Part shown: one piece after another, positions 30,665-38,828 of the stretch
Position numbering within the stretch: position 1 is the stretch's first letter
Layout: each line of letters begins with the position of its first letter
Source: Methanosarcinales archaeon
Lineage (GTDB): Archaea > Halobacteriota > Syntropharchaeia > Alkanophagales > Methanospirareceae
Direction: 5' to 3'
Length of the DNA: 38,828 bases
NCBI GenBank assembly: GCA_025464325.1
Contig: JAODGH010000033.1
Span: forward strand, 1-38,828
Position numbers and translations under genes: made by a program
The notes under the pieces: model-generated
Told to the model about the DNA's origin: nothing
Databases searched by the model: none
What the model saw: only the letters and a program-made list of their open reading frames with translations

Positions 30665-31586
30665 GAATACGAGGCAGATACTGGAGCGACAGGGCTATCA
30701 TTTCGTGGGTGCACACAGCCACAGCGCGGTGAAGACCTGCCTCTGGTTGCGTAAGTCGTTACGTGGCGAGGGTAACTGCTACAAAGGCAAATTCTACGGG
30801 ATTCATGCGCATCGCTGTCTTCAGATGACGCCATCGGTATTCTGTAATCAGCGCTGTGTGCATTGCTGGCGCCCTCTTGAAGCTTTCAATATTGACACGA
30901 AGCGGCAAAATGTCATCTGGGATAGCCCGGAAGAGATAGCGGAAGCATGCATAACGGAACAGAGACGGCTGGTATCGGGGTTCAAAGGCTCGATAAAGAC
31001 GAATATCAGGGCTTTCGAGGAAGCGAACCAGCCGAAGCACGTGGCTATTTCACTGATCGGTGAGCCCACACTGTATCCTTATCTGGCTGAGCTCATAGAA
31101 GCGTTCCATGCACGTGATATGACGACCTTTGTGGTCTCCAATGGTACGAACCCAGAAATGATAAGAGAGATAAACCCCACACAACTCTATATCTCCTTGA
31201 ACGCACCGGAGGAGAGTATATACAGGTGTGTTGCACATGCTAACTACTGGGATGAGATAATCGAATCGCTGGAAGTGCTGAGCGGTAAGAACTGCCGTAC
31301 GGTGATAAGAATCACGTGTATAGAGGGTCTGAACATGGAGAATCCGGCAGGCTATGCGGATTTACTCAGCCGGGCAAAGCCCGATTTCATCGAGGTGAAG
31401 GCGTACATGCATATCGGATACTCGAGGATGCGACTACCCCGTACCGCCATGCCTGCGATATCGCGTGTAAGGGCATTCGCAGCAGATATTGCCGATCACC
31501 TGCAGGGTTACAGGATAGTGGACGAATCGGTGCCAAGCCGTGTGGTGCTTATCGCTTCCAGGACCAGTTCTATTCACATAATGTAG
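30633..31586 (+). CDS. taw1: tRNA 4-demethylwyosine synthase Taw1/TYW1
   Basis: Radical SAM enzyme that joins pyruvate carbons to m1G37 of tRNA-Phe to start the wyosine base. The 317-aa archaeal form has two cluster sites: Cys36, Cys49 and Cys62 for the pyruvate-side cluster, and CNQRCVHC (Cys71, 75, 78) for the SAM cluster. SLIGEPTLYP and FVVSNGT are typical. Its start lies inside the preceding gene. Confidence 0.94.
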   Translation: MVQRAILNYDENTRQILERQGYHFVGAHSHSAVKTCLWLRKSLRGEGNCYKGKFYGIHAHRCLQMTPSVFCNQRCVHCWRPLEAFNIDTKRQNVIWDSPEEIAEACITEQRRLVSGFKGSIKTNIRAFEEANQPKHVAISLIGEPTLYPYLAELIEAFHARDMTTFVVSNGTNPEMIREINPTQLYISLNAPEESIYRCVAHANYWDEIIESLEVLSGKNCRTVIRITCIEGLNMENPAGYADLLSRAKPDFIEVKAYMHIGYSRMRLPRTAMPAISRVRAFAADIADHLQGYRIVDESVPSRVVLIASRTSSIHIM

Positions 31587-31588
31587 CC

Positions 31589-31602
31589 AATTTTTTTCAT
31601 TT
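31589..31602 (+). terminator. T-rich terminator after taw1
   Basis: A run of seven T followed by CATTTA comes directly after the taw1 stop, at the junction with the convergent gene ending at 31601. It matches the oligo-T signal of archaeal termination. Confidence 0.5.
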
Positions 31603-32548
31603 ATTGCCCGATGAGCTCGATACCGAGCCTTGTATCTTCCAGTTCCTCACTCCATCGTCTGAAATCCCACCATAAAACTACGGTAATAGCCAGCAGGATC
31701 AGCAGATAAACAGCAACTATCTTCAGGGTATCGAGCATCAATCTCCGATAAACGGCATCGATCTCCGCCCCTTTTGCACTTATCGCGTCCAGTTCCGGAT
31801 CACTATGCTTCTCGTATATCCGCTTCGCACGTTCGAACGAATCACGTGCCCTCAGTATCTCCATGAATGCTGCACCGAATAATGCGGGCTGTGTGGCATT
31901 ATGGAGGTGGCGTTCCGAATCCTCCATGTAAGCTCTTGCTCGTGCCATATCACGGTCATACACACGCTCATCGTGTCTCGCTTCGAACTCCATCCTTGTG
32001 GCATCGCTGTGCATTCCACCAAGCGCGTATGTGGTTGCACTCAGATACTCGTACTCTATCTTCAATTTGGTCTCCGCCGTATCAGCAGCAATATCCTGAA
32101 AAAAGGACCCCTCTCTTCGGTAGAAACGCTTGAGTGCGAGCTCTAAAAGCAGAGGTATACCGTTACTTTCTGGTATATCGTATGCTCGGAGTTCATATAT
32201 GGACTCGTTGATCATTTCTGCTTTCTTTATAGCTTCACGATGATACGATGGATCATCATTCTTACTCAGAGCGGTCATTGCATCAAAATCTTTTACTATT
32301 GCTATGAACAGGTCGACCCAGTTTCTACAATCCTCCGTCACAGCCGAACCATGCATTCCCTGTATCACCGCCTGCGTTTTCGCTTTTGCCAGTACCAGCT
32401 CCTTGTAATCGCCGAATACAGGGCTGTTCAGTGATATTATATCACGCAGCAAAACCCGTTTCAGTTCATCAGAGCCAGCTACTGGTGATGCACAGGCTAA
32501 TAGAAGCAATATCAATACAAGTACAGCCATGCCACCGCGTATTTTCAT
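31601..32548 (-). CDS. Secreted helical protein with C-terminal membrane anchor
   Basis: A 315-aa protein of unrecognised family. Residues 1-25 are a signal peptide (MAVLVLILLLLACASPVAG core). Residues 26-273 are almost entirely charged alpha-helix without repeats I can define. A membrane helix at about 276-295 is followed by a short cytoplasmic tail, WDFRRWSEELEDTRLG. The predicted topology puts the large domain outside and the tail inside. It is divergent from the FtsZ-like gene with only 38 bp between start codons, suggesting joint control and perhaps a shared complex. Confidence 0.75.
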   Translation of the reverse strand: MKIRGGMAVLVLILLLLACASPVAGSDELKRVLLRDIISLNSPVFGDYKELVLAKAKTQAVIQGMHGSAVTEDCRNWVDLFIAIVKDFDAMTALSKNDDPSYHREAIKKAEMINESIYELRAYDIPESNGIPLLLELALKRFYRREGSFFQDIAADTAETKLKIEYEYLSATTYALGGMHSDATRMEFEARHDERVYDRDMARARAYMEDSERHLHNATQPALFGAAFMEILRARDSFERAKRIYEKHSDPELDAISAKGAEIDAVYRRLMLDTLKIVAVYLLILLAITVVLWWDFRRWSEELEDTRLGIELIGQ

Positions 32549-32586
32549 CTCTATATTTATGGTATGTGCGATATGATTTTAATGAT

Positions 32587-33480
32587 ATGGCATACCTTCT
32601 GGCAGGAGTAGGAACTGCAGGAAACGCTATACTCAAGTCGGTGCTGAGTTACAAAGAGGTTAAACGGGATAAGCCAGTAGTGCTCAAGCTCGGAGAAGAC
32701 GCGGGAAATAGAATAGACCGCGAATTAACCCGTGCATCTGGCACCGACTTCGGGCTCGTATTCTCTGAACTCAATGATAGTGACGTTTCACATCGCGTAG
32801 CCGGACAGTTACATGAGCACGGTATAAAGCAGCTGTTTATCGGTGTTCTACCAGCACGACGGCGACAGAAGAGCGAGAATATAATATCGGCGTTTTATGC
32901 ACTTGAAAAGCTGAAAGAATATGTTAATACCTTCATACTTGTTGATAATCAGAGGATAGCGCATCTCCCCAACTTCGAGGAATATATTCCGCAATATAAC
33001 CGCTATATAGCATCCTGCATTGTGGATATACTTGCCGGACTGCGAGGTGGCGAATCGATAGAATTTGGAAGGTTGCTGGCTTTACTTTCATTTGATGACG
33101 AACCGGGCTATGTGGCACTGTCTCGATCTTCCGAGCTGACAAAAGATCTGCCCGGCTATATCCTGCCTTTTATTATGCCGAAACCGCTCGACCTCAGGAC
33201 TCTCGTTCGGATATCACTGGAGAAGCTCAGTATCGCGGACGCTCCCGTGAGCAGTGAAAAGTGTGTGACCTTTCTCCGTGTACCTGCATACTATATCGAT
33301 ACGGAGCATCTCGACAAGGACCTGGTAGTGGATTTCATGCATATGTATGCCCGGGAGTGCTATGTGGTGGTCTGTAGCACGGGACGTAATATAGCCGCGA
33401 TAACCAATCTCTTCGCTTACAGGTTCGAACAGTTAAAGCGACTGCGTGAATTGAGGGGGCTTGCTCATGAGGGGCTATAA
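32587..33480 (+). CDS. Divergent FtsZ/tubulin superfamily protein lacking GTPase motifs
   Basis: A 297-aa protein whose order of elements follows FtsZ. LLAGVGTAGNAI (4-15) matches the T1 loop; LFIGVLPARRRQKSENIISA (83-102) matches the strand and helix around TLPF-EGKKRM; LEKLKEYVNTFILVDNQRI (106-124) matches the LR-VDTLIVIPND segment; then an H7-like helix and a two-layer C-terminal domain. The tubulin signature GGGTGTG is replaced around 58-66 by a loop without glycines (FSELNDSDV), and the catalytic T7 loop reads SIEFGRL instead of NLDFADV. GTP binding and hydrolysis are probably lost. I chose the ATG at 32587; a longer frame from 32386 overlaps the divergent gene. It overlaps the next gene by 14 nt. 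Confidence 0.7.
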   Translation: MAYLLAGVGTAGNAILKSVLSYKEVKRDKPVVLKLGEDAGNRIDRELTRASGTDFGLVFSELNDSDVSHRVAGQLHEHGIKQLFIGVLPARRRQKSENIISAFYALEKLKEYVNTFILVDNQRIAHLPNFEEYIPQYNRYIASCIVDILAGLRGGESIEFGRLLALLSFDDEPGYVALSRSSELTKDLPGYILPFIMPKPLDLRTLVRISLEKLSIADAPVSSEKCVTFLRVPAYYIDTEHLDKDLVVDFMHMYARECYVVVCSTGRNIAAITNLFAYRFEQLKRLRELRGLAHEGL

Positions 33481-34741
33481 GTACAACATACTGCTGTCAC
33501 TGGTGTTTCTCTTACTGGTACTGGGCTCCATCTTCGTACTATTCAATACGGGCTCCGATCTCGCAATAACTATTATATTGATCTTCATACCGGTTATGAT
33601 CGGTATATCGTTCCTGATACGATATCTCGTCACGGTACGCAAGAGGAGCATAAGGGAACAGGTGATGGAGCGTGATATACGGGGCATTGCGAACCGATAT
33701 AAGGAGCACATGCGAATATTACAAGATCTCGAGGATAAATACAGGATAAGTACAGAAGAGTTCAGAGCAGACCTGCAGAAGGTGAAGGAGGGTTTGTCCG
33801 AGCTGGGCTGTGAGGTGACCGGGCGATTGCGGATTGACCGTGCACGATTGCGGAAAGTGGTATTTTCAGATGTTGAGTGGTTGAATAAGCTCTTCGATGA
33901 GATAACAGAGCGGCAGGGATTGATATTATACTCACGAGCACGCGCCAGATGTGAGGAGTATTTAAAGTCGCTGGAAGAGCTCAAACTCGCGGGTTATGAA
34001 GCCATAAACGTACAAATAGAGCAGATGGTGGGTAAACTGGAAGATACGAGTGTTATGGACGCCGGCGTACTTGAGCTTGCAATGTACCTTAACGAGGTCT
34101 CTTCGCTTATAGAAGAGGCGCTGAGCGTATGTGTGCGTACAGCAACAGATTTAGAGGTAGTAGCGCGAGAGCGTGCAGGTGCAGATACCGCCAGGGTCCG
34201 GACAGATATAAAGCTCGTGGAACGGAATATCGAGCATGGTAATTACGAGAACGCGATGGAGATACTGAAGGGCGTTATTAAACGATTGAGTAAGGCATTG
34301 ACCGCCGAATTTGAGCGATACAGGGCTAATGCGATTGCACTGGTGAGTATCGTGTTGACCGAATCCGGGAGAGAGGATGAAGAGGCTATCGCTCTTGGGG
34401 CGAGAATAGAAGGGTGCAAGAAACCCTCGCAGATGCTGGAGTTACTTAAGCACGGTGCAGCCCTGAAGAGCCTATCGGTGGTCAGGTTAGAGGATATTTA
34501 TAAGCGGATATTCGAACTGGAGTCAGAGCTAAGGGCAGCGAATCCAGGTACAGACCTGTATCCGGTCGAATACTGGCAGGATTATAAGATGAATGAGATA
34601 GATGAGTTGAAGGCGCTATTGCGAGATGATGAACGTATGGACGAATTCGTACGCCGATACAGGCAACTTGCTTCTGATGCATACTCGAGACTGAAGTACG
34701 ATTCGGAACGGCTGGAGTATATAAAATTGCGAAATGGATGA
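33467..34741 (+). CDS. Two-helix membrane protein with long coiled-coil domain
   Basis: A 424-aa protein of unrecognised family. Two membrane helices (about 7-27 and 31-55) form an N-terminal hairpin. A basic stretch VRKRSIRE follows, then some 360 residues of charged helix with heptad-like patches (for example around RYKEHMRILQDLEDKY and the last 60 residues). Both ends should be cytoplasmic. The ATG at 33467 lies inside the FtsZ-like gene (14-nt overlap), so the two products are probably made together and interact, with this one serving as membrane anchor or scaffold. A TTG at 33461 is the alternative start. Confidence 0.78.
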   Translation: MRGYKYNILLSLVFLLLVLGSIFVLFNTGSDLAITIILIFIPVMIGISFLIRYLVTVRKRSIREQVMERDIRGIANRYKEHMRILQDLEDKYRISTEEFRADLQKVKEGLSELGCEVTGRLRIDRARLRKVVFSDVEWLNKLFDEITERQGLILYSRARARCEEYLKSLEELKLAGYEAINVQIEQMVGKLEDTSVMDAGVLELAMYLNEVSSLIEEALSVCVRTATDLEVVARERAGADTARVRTDIKLVERNIEHGNYENAMEILKGVIKRLSKALTAEFERYRANAIALVSIVLTESGREDEEAIALGARIEGCKKPSQMLELLKHGAALKSLSVVRLEDIYKRIFELESELRAANPGTDLYPVEYWQDYKMNEIDELKALLRDDERMDEFVRRYRQLASDAYSRLKYDSERLEYIKLRNG

Positions 34742-34749
34742 AAAAATTG

Positions 34750-34766
34750 ATTTTTTATTTTTTAAT
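34750..34766 (+). terminator. T-rich terminator after the FtsZ-like operon
   Basis: Two T-runs (TTTTTTATTTTTT) follow the coiled-coil gene stop and precede the LarA-family gene, suggesting the module ends here as a transcript. Confidence 0.5.
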
Positions 34767-34790
34767 AACACAAAGAGAAAAGGGATAGCA

Positions 34791-36044
34791 ATGACAGAGA
34801 TACCATATGGTGACTATCAGCTGGAAGTGGCCATAGAAGGAGCGGAGCTGTTAGAATGGGATGTCAGCAATACCGGAGCAGAAAGATCCGGTAGTGATAT
34901 AATAAAGGATGCAATAGAGCATCCCGTGGGCACTAAACGGCTGAATGAGATAATAGCTGCGAGGGATGATGATAGCAAAATAGTTATAGTTGTGGATGAT
35001 CATACGAGGGATACTCCAACGGTGGAGATGCTCGATGCACTGGTCAGGGAGATTGGTGATTGTGATAATCGAATCACGATACTCGTAGCCTGTGGTACTC
35101 ATTCACCACCTTCCGCTGAAGAACTGAATAGAATACTCGGTAAATATGCCCGGCAGTTTGAGGTGGTGGTTCATGATTGTGATGCCCCGGATCTGGTTTA
35201 TGTCGGTACTACAGCCAGAGGTACGCCTGTCTGGCTGAACAGGACTTATGTTGATGCGGATATCCGAATCCTGACGGGGGATATAACGCTTCATTACTAT
35301 GCAGGGTTCGGTGGCGGACGAAAGAGTATACTACCGGGCATATCATCACGCGAGACGATAAAGCAGAACCATGCACTCTTAATCGATGAACGTGCGAGCG
35401 CGGCAAATATAACCGATAATCCTGTACATCAGGACATGACCGATGCTGCGGCATTTGCACCGCCGGATTTCATTATTAATACCATCGCTGATGCTTCGGG
35501 CGCGATAGTCTCGGCGTATGCGGGCGATCTGAACGCGGTATTTGAGAAGGGTACCGGGATTGCGAAGGAGTTATTAATACACGAGACGGATTTGTTCGAT
35601 GCCATAGTGGTGAGCGCAGGTGGTTTCCCCAAGGATCGGAATCTGTATCAGGCGACGAAAGCGATTCAAAACTGTTATAATGCCGTTAAACCCGGTGGCT
35701 GTTTGATACTGGTTGCCGAATGTCGGGAAGGGATAGGGGATGCATTTTTTGAGGAGTGGATGAATAGTTATGAGAGTTACGAAGCAACTGAAGAAGCGAT
35801 CAGAGCGCATTTCGTACTCGGAGGTCATAAAGCGTTTTATATGCGGAAAGTGATGCGGTATCTTCGGCTTTCGATAGTATCTGAACTCGATCCTGATCTG
35901 TTGCGTAACTGGGGGATACACGCGTACACGTCGCTTGAGGCAGCCCTTGAGAGCGAGCTTAATGGTAACTTTAAAATAGGGATAGTGAGAAATGGCTTAG
36001 ATACTTTATTAGTTCCAGACAAATTATTTAAGAAGGAGCAATGA
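34791..36044 (+). CDS. LarA-family nickel-pincer protein (DUF2088, lactate racemase-like)
   Basis: A 417-aa protein of the LarA family, which uses a nickel-pincer nucleotide to racemise or epimerise 2-hydroxyacids. Landmarks are [20 protein letters not shown], and [21 protein letters not shown], with the His and the pincer-binding Lys, followed by [12 protein letters not shown]. The true substrate of archaeal members is mostly unknown. No larB, larC or larE is nearby. The ATG at 34791 follows AAAGGGAT; an upstream ATG at 34734 would add a poorly conserved Lys/Asn-rich leader overlapping the terminator. It overlaps the eL19 start by 4 nt. Confidence 0.85.
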   Translation: MTEIPYGDYQLEVAIEGAELLEWDVSNTGAERSGSDIIKDAIEHPVGTKRLNEIIAARDDDSKIVIVVDDHTRDTPTVEMLDALVREIGDCDNRITILVACGTHSPPSAEELNRILGKYARQFEVVVHDCDAPDLVYVGTTARGTPVWLNRTYVDADIRILTGDITLHYYAGFGGGRKSILPGISSRETIKQNHALLIDERASAANITDNPVHQDMTDAAAFAPPDFIINTIADASGAIVSAYAGDLNAVFEKGTGIAKELLIHETDLFDAIVVSAGGFPKDRNLYQATKAIQNCYNAVKPGGCLILVAECREGIGDAFFEEWMNSYESYEATEEAIRAHFVLGGHKAFYMRKVMRYLRLSIVSELDPDLLRNWGIHAYTSLEAALESELNGNFKIGIVRNGLDTLLVPDKLFKKEQ

Positions 36045-36490
36045 CAAACCTGGCAAAGCAGCGGCGGATCGCAGCAAAGTTGTTGAAGGTGGGTGAGGGT
36101 AGAGTATGGATAGACCCTGAAGCGACGGAGGATGTAGCAGAGGCGATAACAAGGGAAGAGATCAGGGCATTGATAGCCGATGGCGTGATAAAGAAGAAAC
36201 AGAAACGGGGCGTTAGCAGGGGTAGAGCGAGGCTGAGAGCGCTGAAGAAAACTATGGGGCGCAGGAGCGGTCATGGATCAAGAAAAGGTGCTAAAGGGGC
36301 GCGCAGGAGCAGGAAACGGCAATGGATCATCCGTATAAGGGCGTTACGGCGCAGATTGAAGGAACTAAGGGCGGATGGTACGATTGATAAGAGCCTGTAT
36401 CGCAAGTTATATAATAAGGCGAAGGGGGGCGAGATAAAGAGCGTGGCTCGGTTGGAATCGATAATAGAGCAGGAAGGAGCGAAATTGTAG
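36041..36490 (+). CDS. rpl19e: Ribosomal protein eL19
   Basis: A 149-aa, strongly basic large-subunit protein. [22 protein letters not shown], the [14 protein letters not shown] stretch and [20 protein letters not shown] are typical. It overlaps the LarA stop (ATGA) and starts the eL19-uL18-uS5-uL30 run, a segment of the archaeal spc operon; the usual upstream partner eL32 is replaced by the LarA gene. Confidence 0.96.
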   Translation: MTNLAKQRRIAAKLLKVGEGRVWIDPEATEDVAEAITREEIRALIADGVIKKKQKRGVSRGRARLRALKKTMGRRSGHGSRKGAKGARRSRKRQWIIRIRALRRRLKELRADGTIDKSLYRKLYNKAKGGEIKSVARLESIIEQEGAKL

Positions 36491-36491
36491 G

Positions 36492-37040
36492 ATGATGGTA
36501 AAAGTACGATCAATTGGAGGACCCACGTATAGGGTTCCATTCAGGCGGAGGAGGGAAGGTAAGACTGATTACCGTAAGCGATTGAAGTTACTCATGAGCC
36601 ATAAGCCGCGGGTGGTGGTCCGGAGAAGCAATAAATACATAAGGATACAGATGGTAGAGGCAGATAAGCAGGGCGACCGGACATTTGTGGATATTAGTTC
36701 TGCGCAACTGAGAGAATACGGGTACGAAGGCGGGGGTAAGAATCTGCCGGCAGCGTATCTTACGGGGTTGTTGTTCGGTAAGAAGTCAAAAGAGGCGGGA
36801 TTTGAGGAGGCTATACTTGATATTGGACTCCACACACCCGTGCATGGCTCACGTGTGTTCGCGGCACTGAAGGGTATTGTTGATGCCGGGCTGGAGGTAC
36901 CACACGATCCTGTTGTTTTTCCACCCGATGAGAGAATTAGAGGCGAGCATATCGCATCATATGTCGGTGATTCGTCAATAATTGATAATTTTGAATTAGT
37001 AAAGGAGAGGATATTAACGGATGGCAGGAATAAGGCATGA
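36492..37040 (+). CDS. rpl18: Ribosomal protein uL18
   Basis: Large-subunit protein binding 5S rRNA. The 182-aa archaeal form shows [22 protein letters not shown], then [32 protein letters not shown] and [22 protein letters not shown]. Two consecutive ATGs (36492, 36495) are possible starts. It overlaps uS5 by 20 nt. Confidence 0.96.
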   Translation: MMVKVRSIGGPTYRVPFRRRREGKTDYRKRLKLLMSHKPRVVVRRSNKYIRIQMVEADKQGDRTFVDISSAQLREYGYEGGGKNLPAAYLTGLLFGKKSKEAGFEEAILDIGLHTPVHGSRVFAALKGIVDAGLEVPHDPVVFPPDERIRGEHIASYVGDSSIIDNFELVKERILTDGRNKA

Positions 37041-37635
37041 TGAGGATGAATGGGAACCGGTAACGAAATTGGGTAAACTGGTGAAGAGCGGTGAGATAAC
37101 GACGATAGAGGAGGCACTGAAGTCACGATATCCAATAAAGGAGTATCAAATAGTAGAGACGCTGCTGCCCGATCTCAGTGAGGAGGTACTGGACATCAAT
37201 ATGGTGCAGCGGATGACCGATTCTGGACGCAGGATCAAGTTCAGGGTGTGTGTGATCGTGGGCAATAAGGATGGATATCTCGGTCTGGGGCTGGGTAAAG
37301 ATGCTCTGGTACGTAACGGTATATTGAAAGCGACGCGTGCTGCGGAGTTGAATATCCACTACATAGAGAGGGGTTGTGGTTCATGGGAGTGTAACTGTGA
37401 TGAGAAGCACTCGTTACCGTTTGCGGTTCGCGGTAAGTCCGGTGGTGTAGAGATAACACTGAAACCCGCACCGCGAGGATTGGGACTCGCAGCTGGAGAT
37501 ACACCGAAGAAGGTACTGGAATTCGCAGGTATAAAGGATGTATGGACGAAGACGAAGGGCAGTACCCGTACGACGTTCAATCTTGCTATGGCAACATTCA
37601 ATGCTCTTGTGAAGACATCATCAATAAAGAGATAA
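37021..37635 (+). CDS. rps5: Ribosomal protein uS5
   Basis: Small-subunit protein of 204 aa with the double-stranded-RNA-binding-like N-terminal domain ([24 protein letters not shown]), the archaeal/eukaryotic Cys-containing insert [16 protein letters not shown], and [24 protein letters not shown]. It starts inside the uL18 gene and is followed 6 nt later by uL30. Confidence 0.97.
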   Translation: MAGIRHDEDEWEPVTKLGKLVKSGEITTIEEALKSRYPIKEYQIVETLLPDLSEEVLDINMVQRMTDSGRRIKFRVCVIVGNKDGYLGLGLGKDALVRNGILKATRAAELNIHYIERGCGSWECNCDEKHSLPFAVRGKSGGVEITLKPAPRGLGLAAGDTPKKVLEFAGIKDVWTKTKGSTRTTFNLAMATFNALVKTSSIKR

Positions 37636-37641
37636 GATAAA

Positions 37642-38115
37642 ATGACATTATACGCGATAGTAAAACTGAGGGGAAGAGTGGGTATAAAGCCGGAAATAAG
37701 GTACACGCTGGAGCTACTGAGGTTACACCGGGTGAACCACTGTGTGGTGGTGGAGGACAGCGAGTATTATCGAGGCATGATAAAGAAAGTGAAGGATTAC
37801 GTTGCATGGGGCGAGATATCGAAAGATATGCTGGAGTTGCTATTGAAACGGCGGGGTAGACTGAAAGGCGGGAAGAGATTGACCGAGGAGTATCTACGCG
37901 ATAACACCCCTTTTGGATCGTTCGAAGCACTGGTAGATGCTCTTTGTTCGGGTGAAGTGAAGATGAAGGATCTGATGAGGTATGGGATCAAACCCGTTTT
38001 CAGGTTGCATCCACCACGTAAAGGGCATCGTGGTATCAAAAAGAGTGTGAAACAGGGAGGCGAGCTCGGATATCACGGTACCGAAATAAATGAACTGCTA
38101 TACAAGATGAGGTAG
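37642..38115 (+). CDS. rpl30: Ribosomal protein uL30
   Basis: Large-subunit protein, 157 aa, the long archaeal form: YAIVKLRGRVGIKPEIRYTLELLRLHRVNHCVVV, DYVAWGEISKDMLELLLKRRGRL, and FRLHPPRKGHRGIKKSVKQGGELGYHG. It is the last gene of the run; uL15 and secY, which normally follow, are not here, and a convergent cytochrome gene comes next. Confidence 0.96.
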   Translation: MTLYAIVKLRGRVGIKPEIRYTLELLRLHRVNHCVVVEDSEYYRGMIKKVKDYVAWGEISKDMLELLLKRRGRLKGGKRLTEEYLRDNTPFGSFEALVDALCSGEVKMKDLMRYGIKPVFRLHPPRKGHRGIKKSVKQGGELGYHGTEINELLYKMR

Positions 38116-38184
38116 CTCTCCTTTTATTCTTCTGCCCGGGATAAAAAATAGTAGGGGGGAGAAGAAATTTCGAGGTTTTTCTAT

Positions 38185-38751
38185 TTATTTCAAACCGTGT
38201 ATCTGTGATATCTCCCCAACATGGCAAACTGTACAATCTTTGCCCCTTGAAAGGTGTATATCCACGAGATTACCGTTGCTTGGTTTCAATGGATCCGGAT
38301 AGCCATGACATTCCTCGCAGGTTGTACCACCAGGTCCTTTCTTTGGTATCGTCGGTATCTTACCATGACATACTATACATCCAACGGTAGAGGGGTGAAC
38401 GGTATGCACAGTAGCGTTTCCCGTCTTGCCACCATGACAGCCATTCGCAAGGTTCGGCTTGCCCGCGTAGTCAAAGCAACCTGGTTTACCATTTACCAGC
38501 AGTCCACCCTTTACATGAGCCTGTAAGTTTGCCGTTGCCTCACGTTTGTGACACATCTCACAACTGGTCTTGGTGGATGGTTGCGTTACCACTGGAGCTG
38601 GTGTCGGTTTTGGCGTCGGTTTCGGTGTTGCTTTTGGTGTTACTTTGGGTGTCGCGGAAGGTGCAGGCGTCTTCGTTGGCTGCTCCACACAGCCTGCCAA
38701 TACCCCCACCAACACTACTGCAATGATAGCCACCACTAATTTCTTCATCAT
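38185..38751 (-). CDS. Multihaem c-type cytochrome lipoprotein, probably pentahaem
   Basis: A 188-aa lipoprotein with signal and lipobox LAGC (Cys21), a Pro/Thr/Lys linker (about 24-60) and a haem domain. Haem motifs are CEMCH (64-68), CIVCH (125-129), CEECH (145-149), CTVCH (173-177) and a wide CX12CH (Cys92 to His106). Five further histidines (79, 116, 119, 166, 185) would supply one distal ligand per haem, so five bis-His haems are plausible. It is probably an extracytoplasmic electron carrier tethered to the membrane. I start at the ATG at 38751, behind GGTGTGA; a GTG at 38778 is possible. It is convergent with uL30 and needs the Ccm system. Confidence 0.87.
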   Translation of the reverse strand: MMKKLVVAIIAVVLVGVLAGCVEQPTKTPAPSATPKVTPKATPKPTPKPTPAPVVTQPSTKTSCEMCHKREATANLQAHVKGGLLVNGKPGCFDYAGKPNLANGCHGGKTGNATVHTVHPSTVGCIVCHGKIPTIPKKGPGGTTCEECHGYPDPLKPSNGNLVDIHLSRGKDCTVCHVGEISQIHGLK

Positions 38752-38807
38752 TTCACACCACTGTATTCGTATTCGCACTTATCACTATAAAAACTTTTCT
38801 ATTTTGA

Positions 38808-38828
38808 TGCTGTGTTGCATAATTAAGT
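38808..38828 (-). repeat. Inverted copy of the 21-nt repeat, at the window end
   Basis: Exact reverse complement of 163-183. The window stops precisely at the edge of the match, so whether the repeat continues cannot be seen. It lies about 60 nt upstream of the cytochrome start. Confidence 0.7.

Noticed and set aside
32386-32586. 67-residue N-terminal extension of the FtsZ-like protein
   Set aside because: It overlaps the start of the divergent signal-peptide gene, and the FtsZ-like core begins right at the ATG at 32587.
34734-34790. Upstream ATG for the LarA-family gene
   Set aside because: It lies within the terminator-like T-run, adds a Lys/Asn-rich leader absent from the family, and the ATG at 34791 has a better RBS.
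38593-38680. Repetitive tract inside the cytochrome gene as a possible tandem repeat or CRISPR
   Set aside because: It is a Pro/Thr/Lys-coding linker in frame with the lipoprotein; units are irregular and there are no spacers. No CRISPR array was seen anywhere.

Overview
The window reads as a methane-cycling (methanogen or ANME-type) euryarchaeote. It carries archaeal information-processing genes (eL15, eL37, eL19, LSm, aIF2-beta, prefoldin alpha, Pus10, Taw1, Dph6), archaeal lipid genes (glycerol-1-phosphate dehydrogenase, aconitase X small subunit), and two genes tied to methanopterin and methanogenesis (RFAP synthase, methanogenesis marker 12). It also carries a multiheme c-type cytochrome, CcmB and a probable Ahb-type haem-synthesis radical SAM protein. 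This combination fits a cytochrome-rich anaerobic methane or alkane oxidiser such as ANME-1/Methanophagales; that assignment is an inference. The 38.8 kb length would also fit a fosmid insert.

Region 1 (256-9009, all minus strand) is a nitrogen-fixation island. One unit is nifH-nifI1-nifI2-nifD-nifK. A second unit is a small Cys-rich protein, an ABC importer (lipoprotein, permease, ATPase), a class I glutamine amidotransferase and nifV. Both units start with an almost identical 29-nt leader element, an AGCAGGAGGTA ribosome-binding segment and an upstream dyad, so they are probably co-regulated. nifE, nifN and nifB are not in the window.

Region 2 (9010-10383) has no intact gene that I can support. 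It holds debris: the 3' end of a diverged amidotransferase copy, an internally deleted H+-pyrophosphatase remnant, a frameshifted remnant of unknown family and a truncated IS4-like transposase.

Region 3 (10384-21200) is archaeal housekeeping: a ClpP-fold membrane protease, RFAP synthase, Pus10, DUF763, eL15, LSm-eL37-tRNA-Ser(UGA)-aIF2-beta, marker 12-UPF0179, G1P dehydrogenase, and an uS2-Memo-RPA-associated operon.

Region 4 (21272-31586) has a bacterial-type NAD-dependent DNA ligase, a Re-citrate-synthase-like enzyme coupled to an aminotransferase (a possible route to glutamate), an unknown protein with an AhbC/D-like radical SAM enzyme, CcmB-Dph6, DUF1616-prefoldin and aconitase X small subunit-Taw1.

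Region 5 (31601-34741) is the most unusual part. A degenerate FtsZ/tubulin-like protein that has lost the GTP-binding and GTPase loops overlaps a gene for a two-helix membrane protein with a long coiled-coil domain. A divergent neighbour encodes a secreted helical protein anchored by a C-terminal membrane helix. I suggest a small membrane-associated cytoskeletal or remodelling module.

Region 6 (34791-38751) has a LarA-family protein followed by eL19-uL18-uS5-uL30, where the ribosomal run stops without uL15/secY. It ends with a lipoprotein cytochrome that has four CXXCH motifs and one CX12CH motif.
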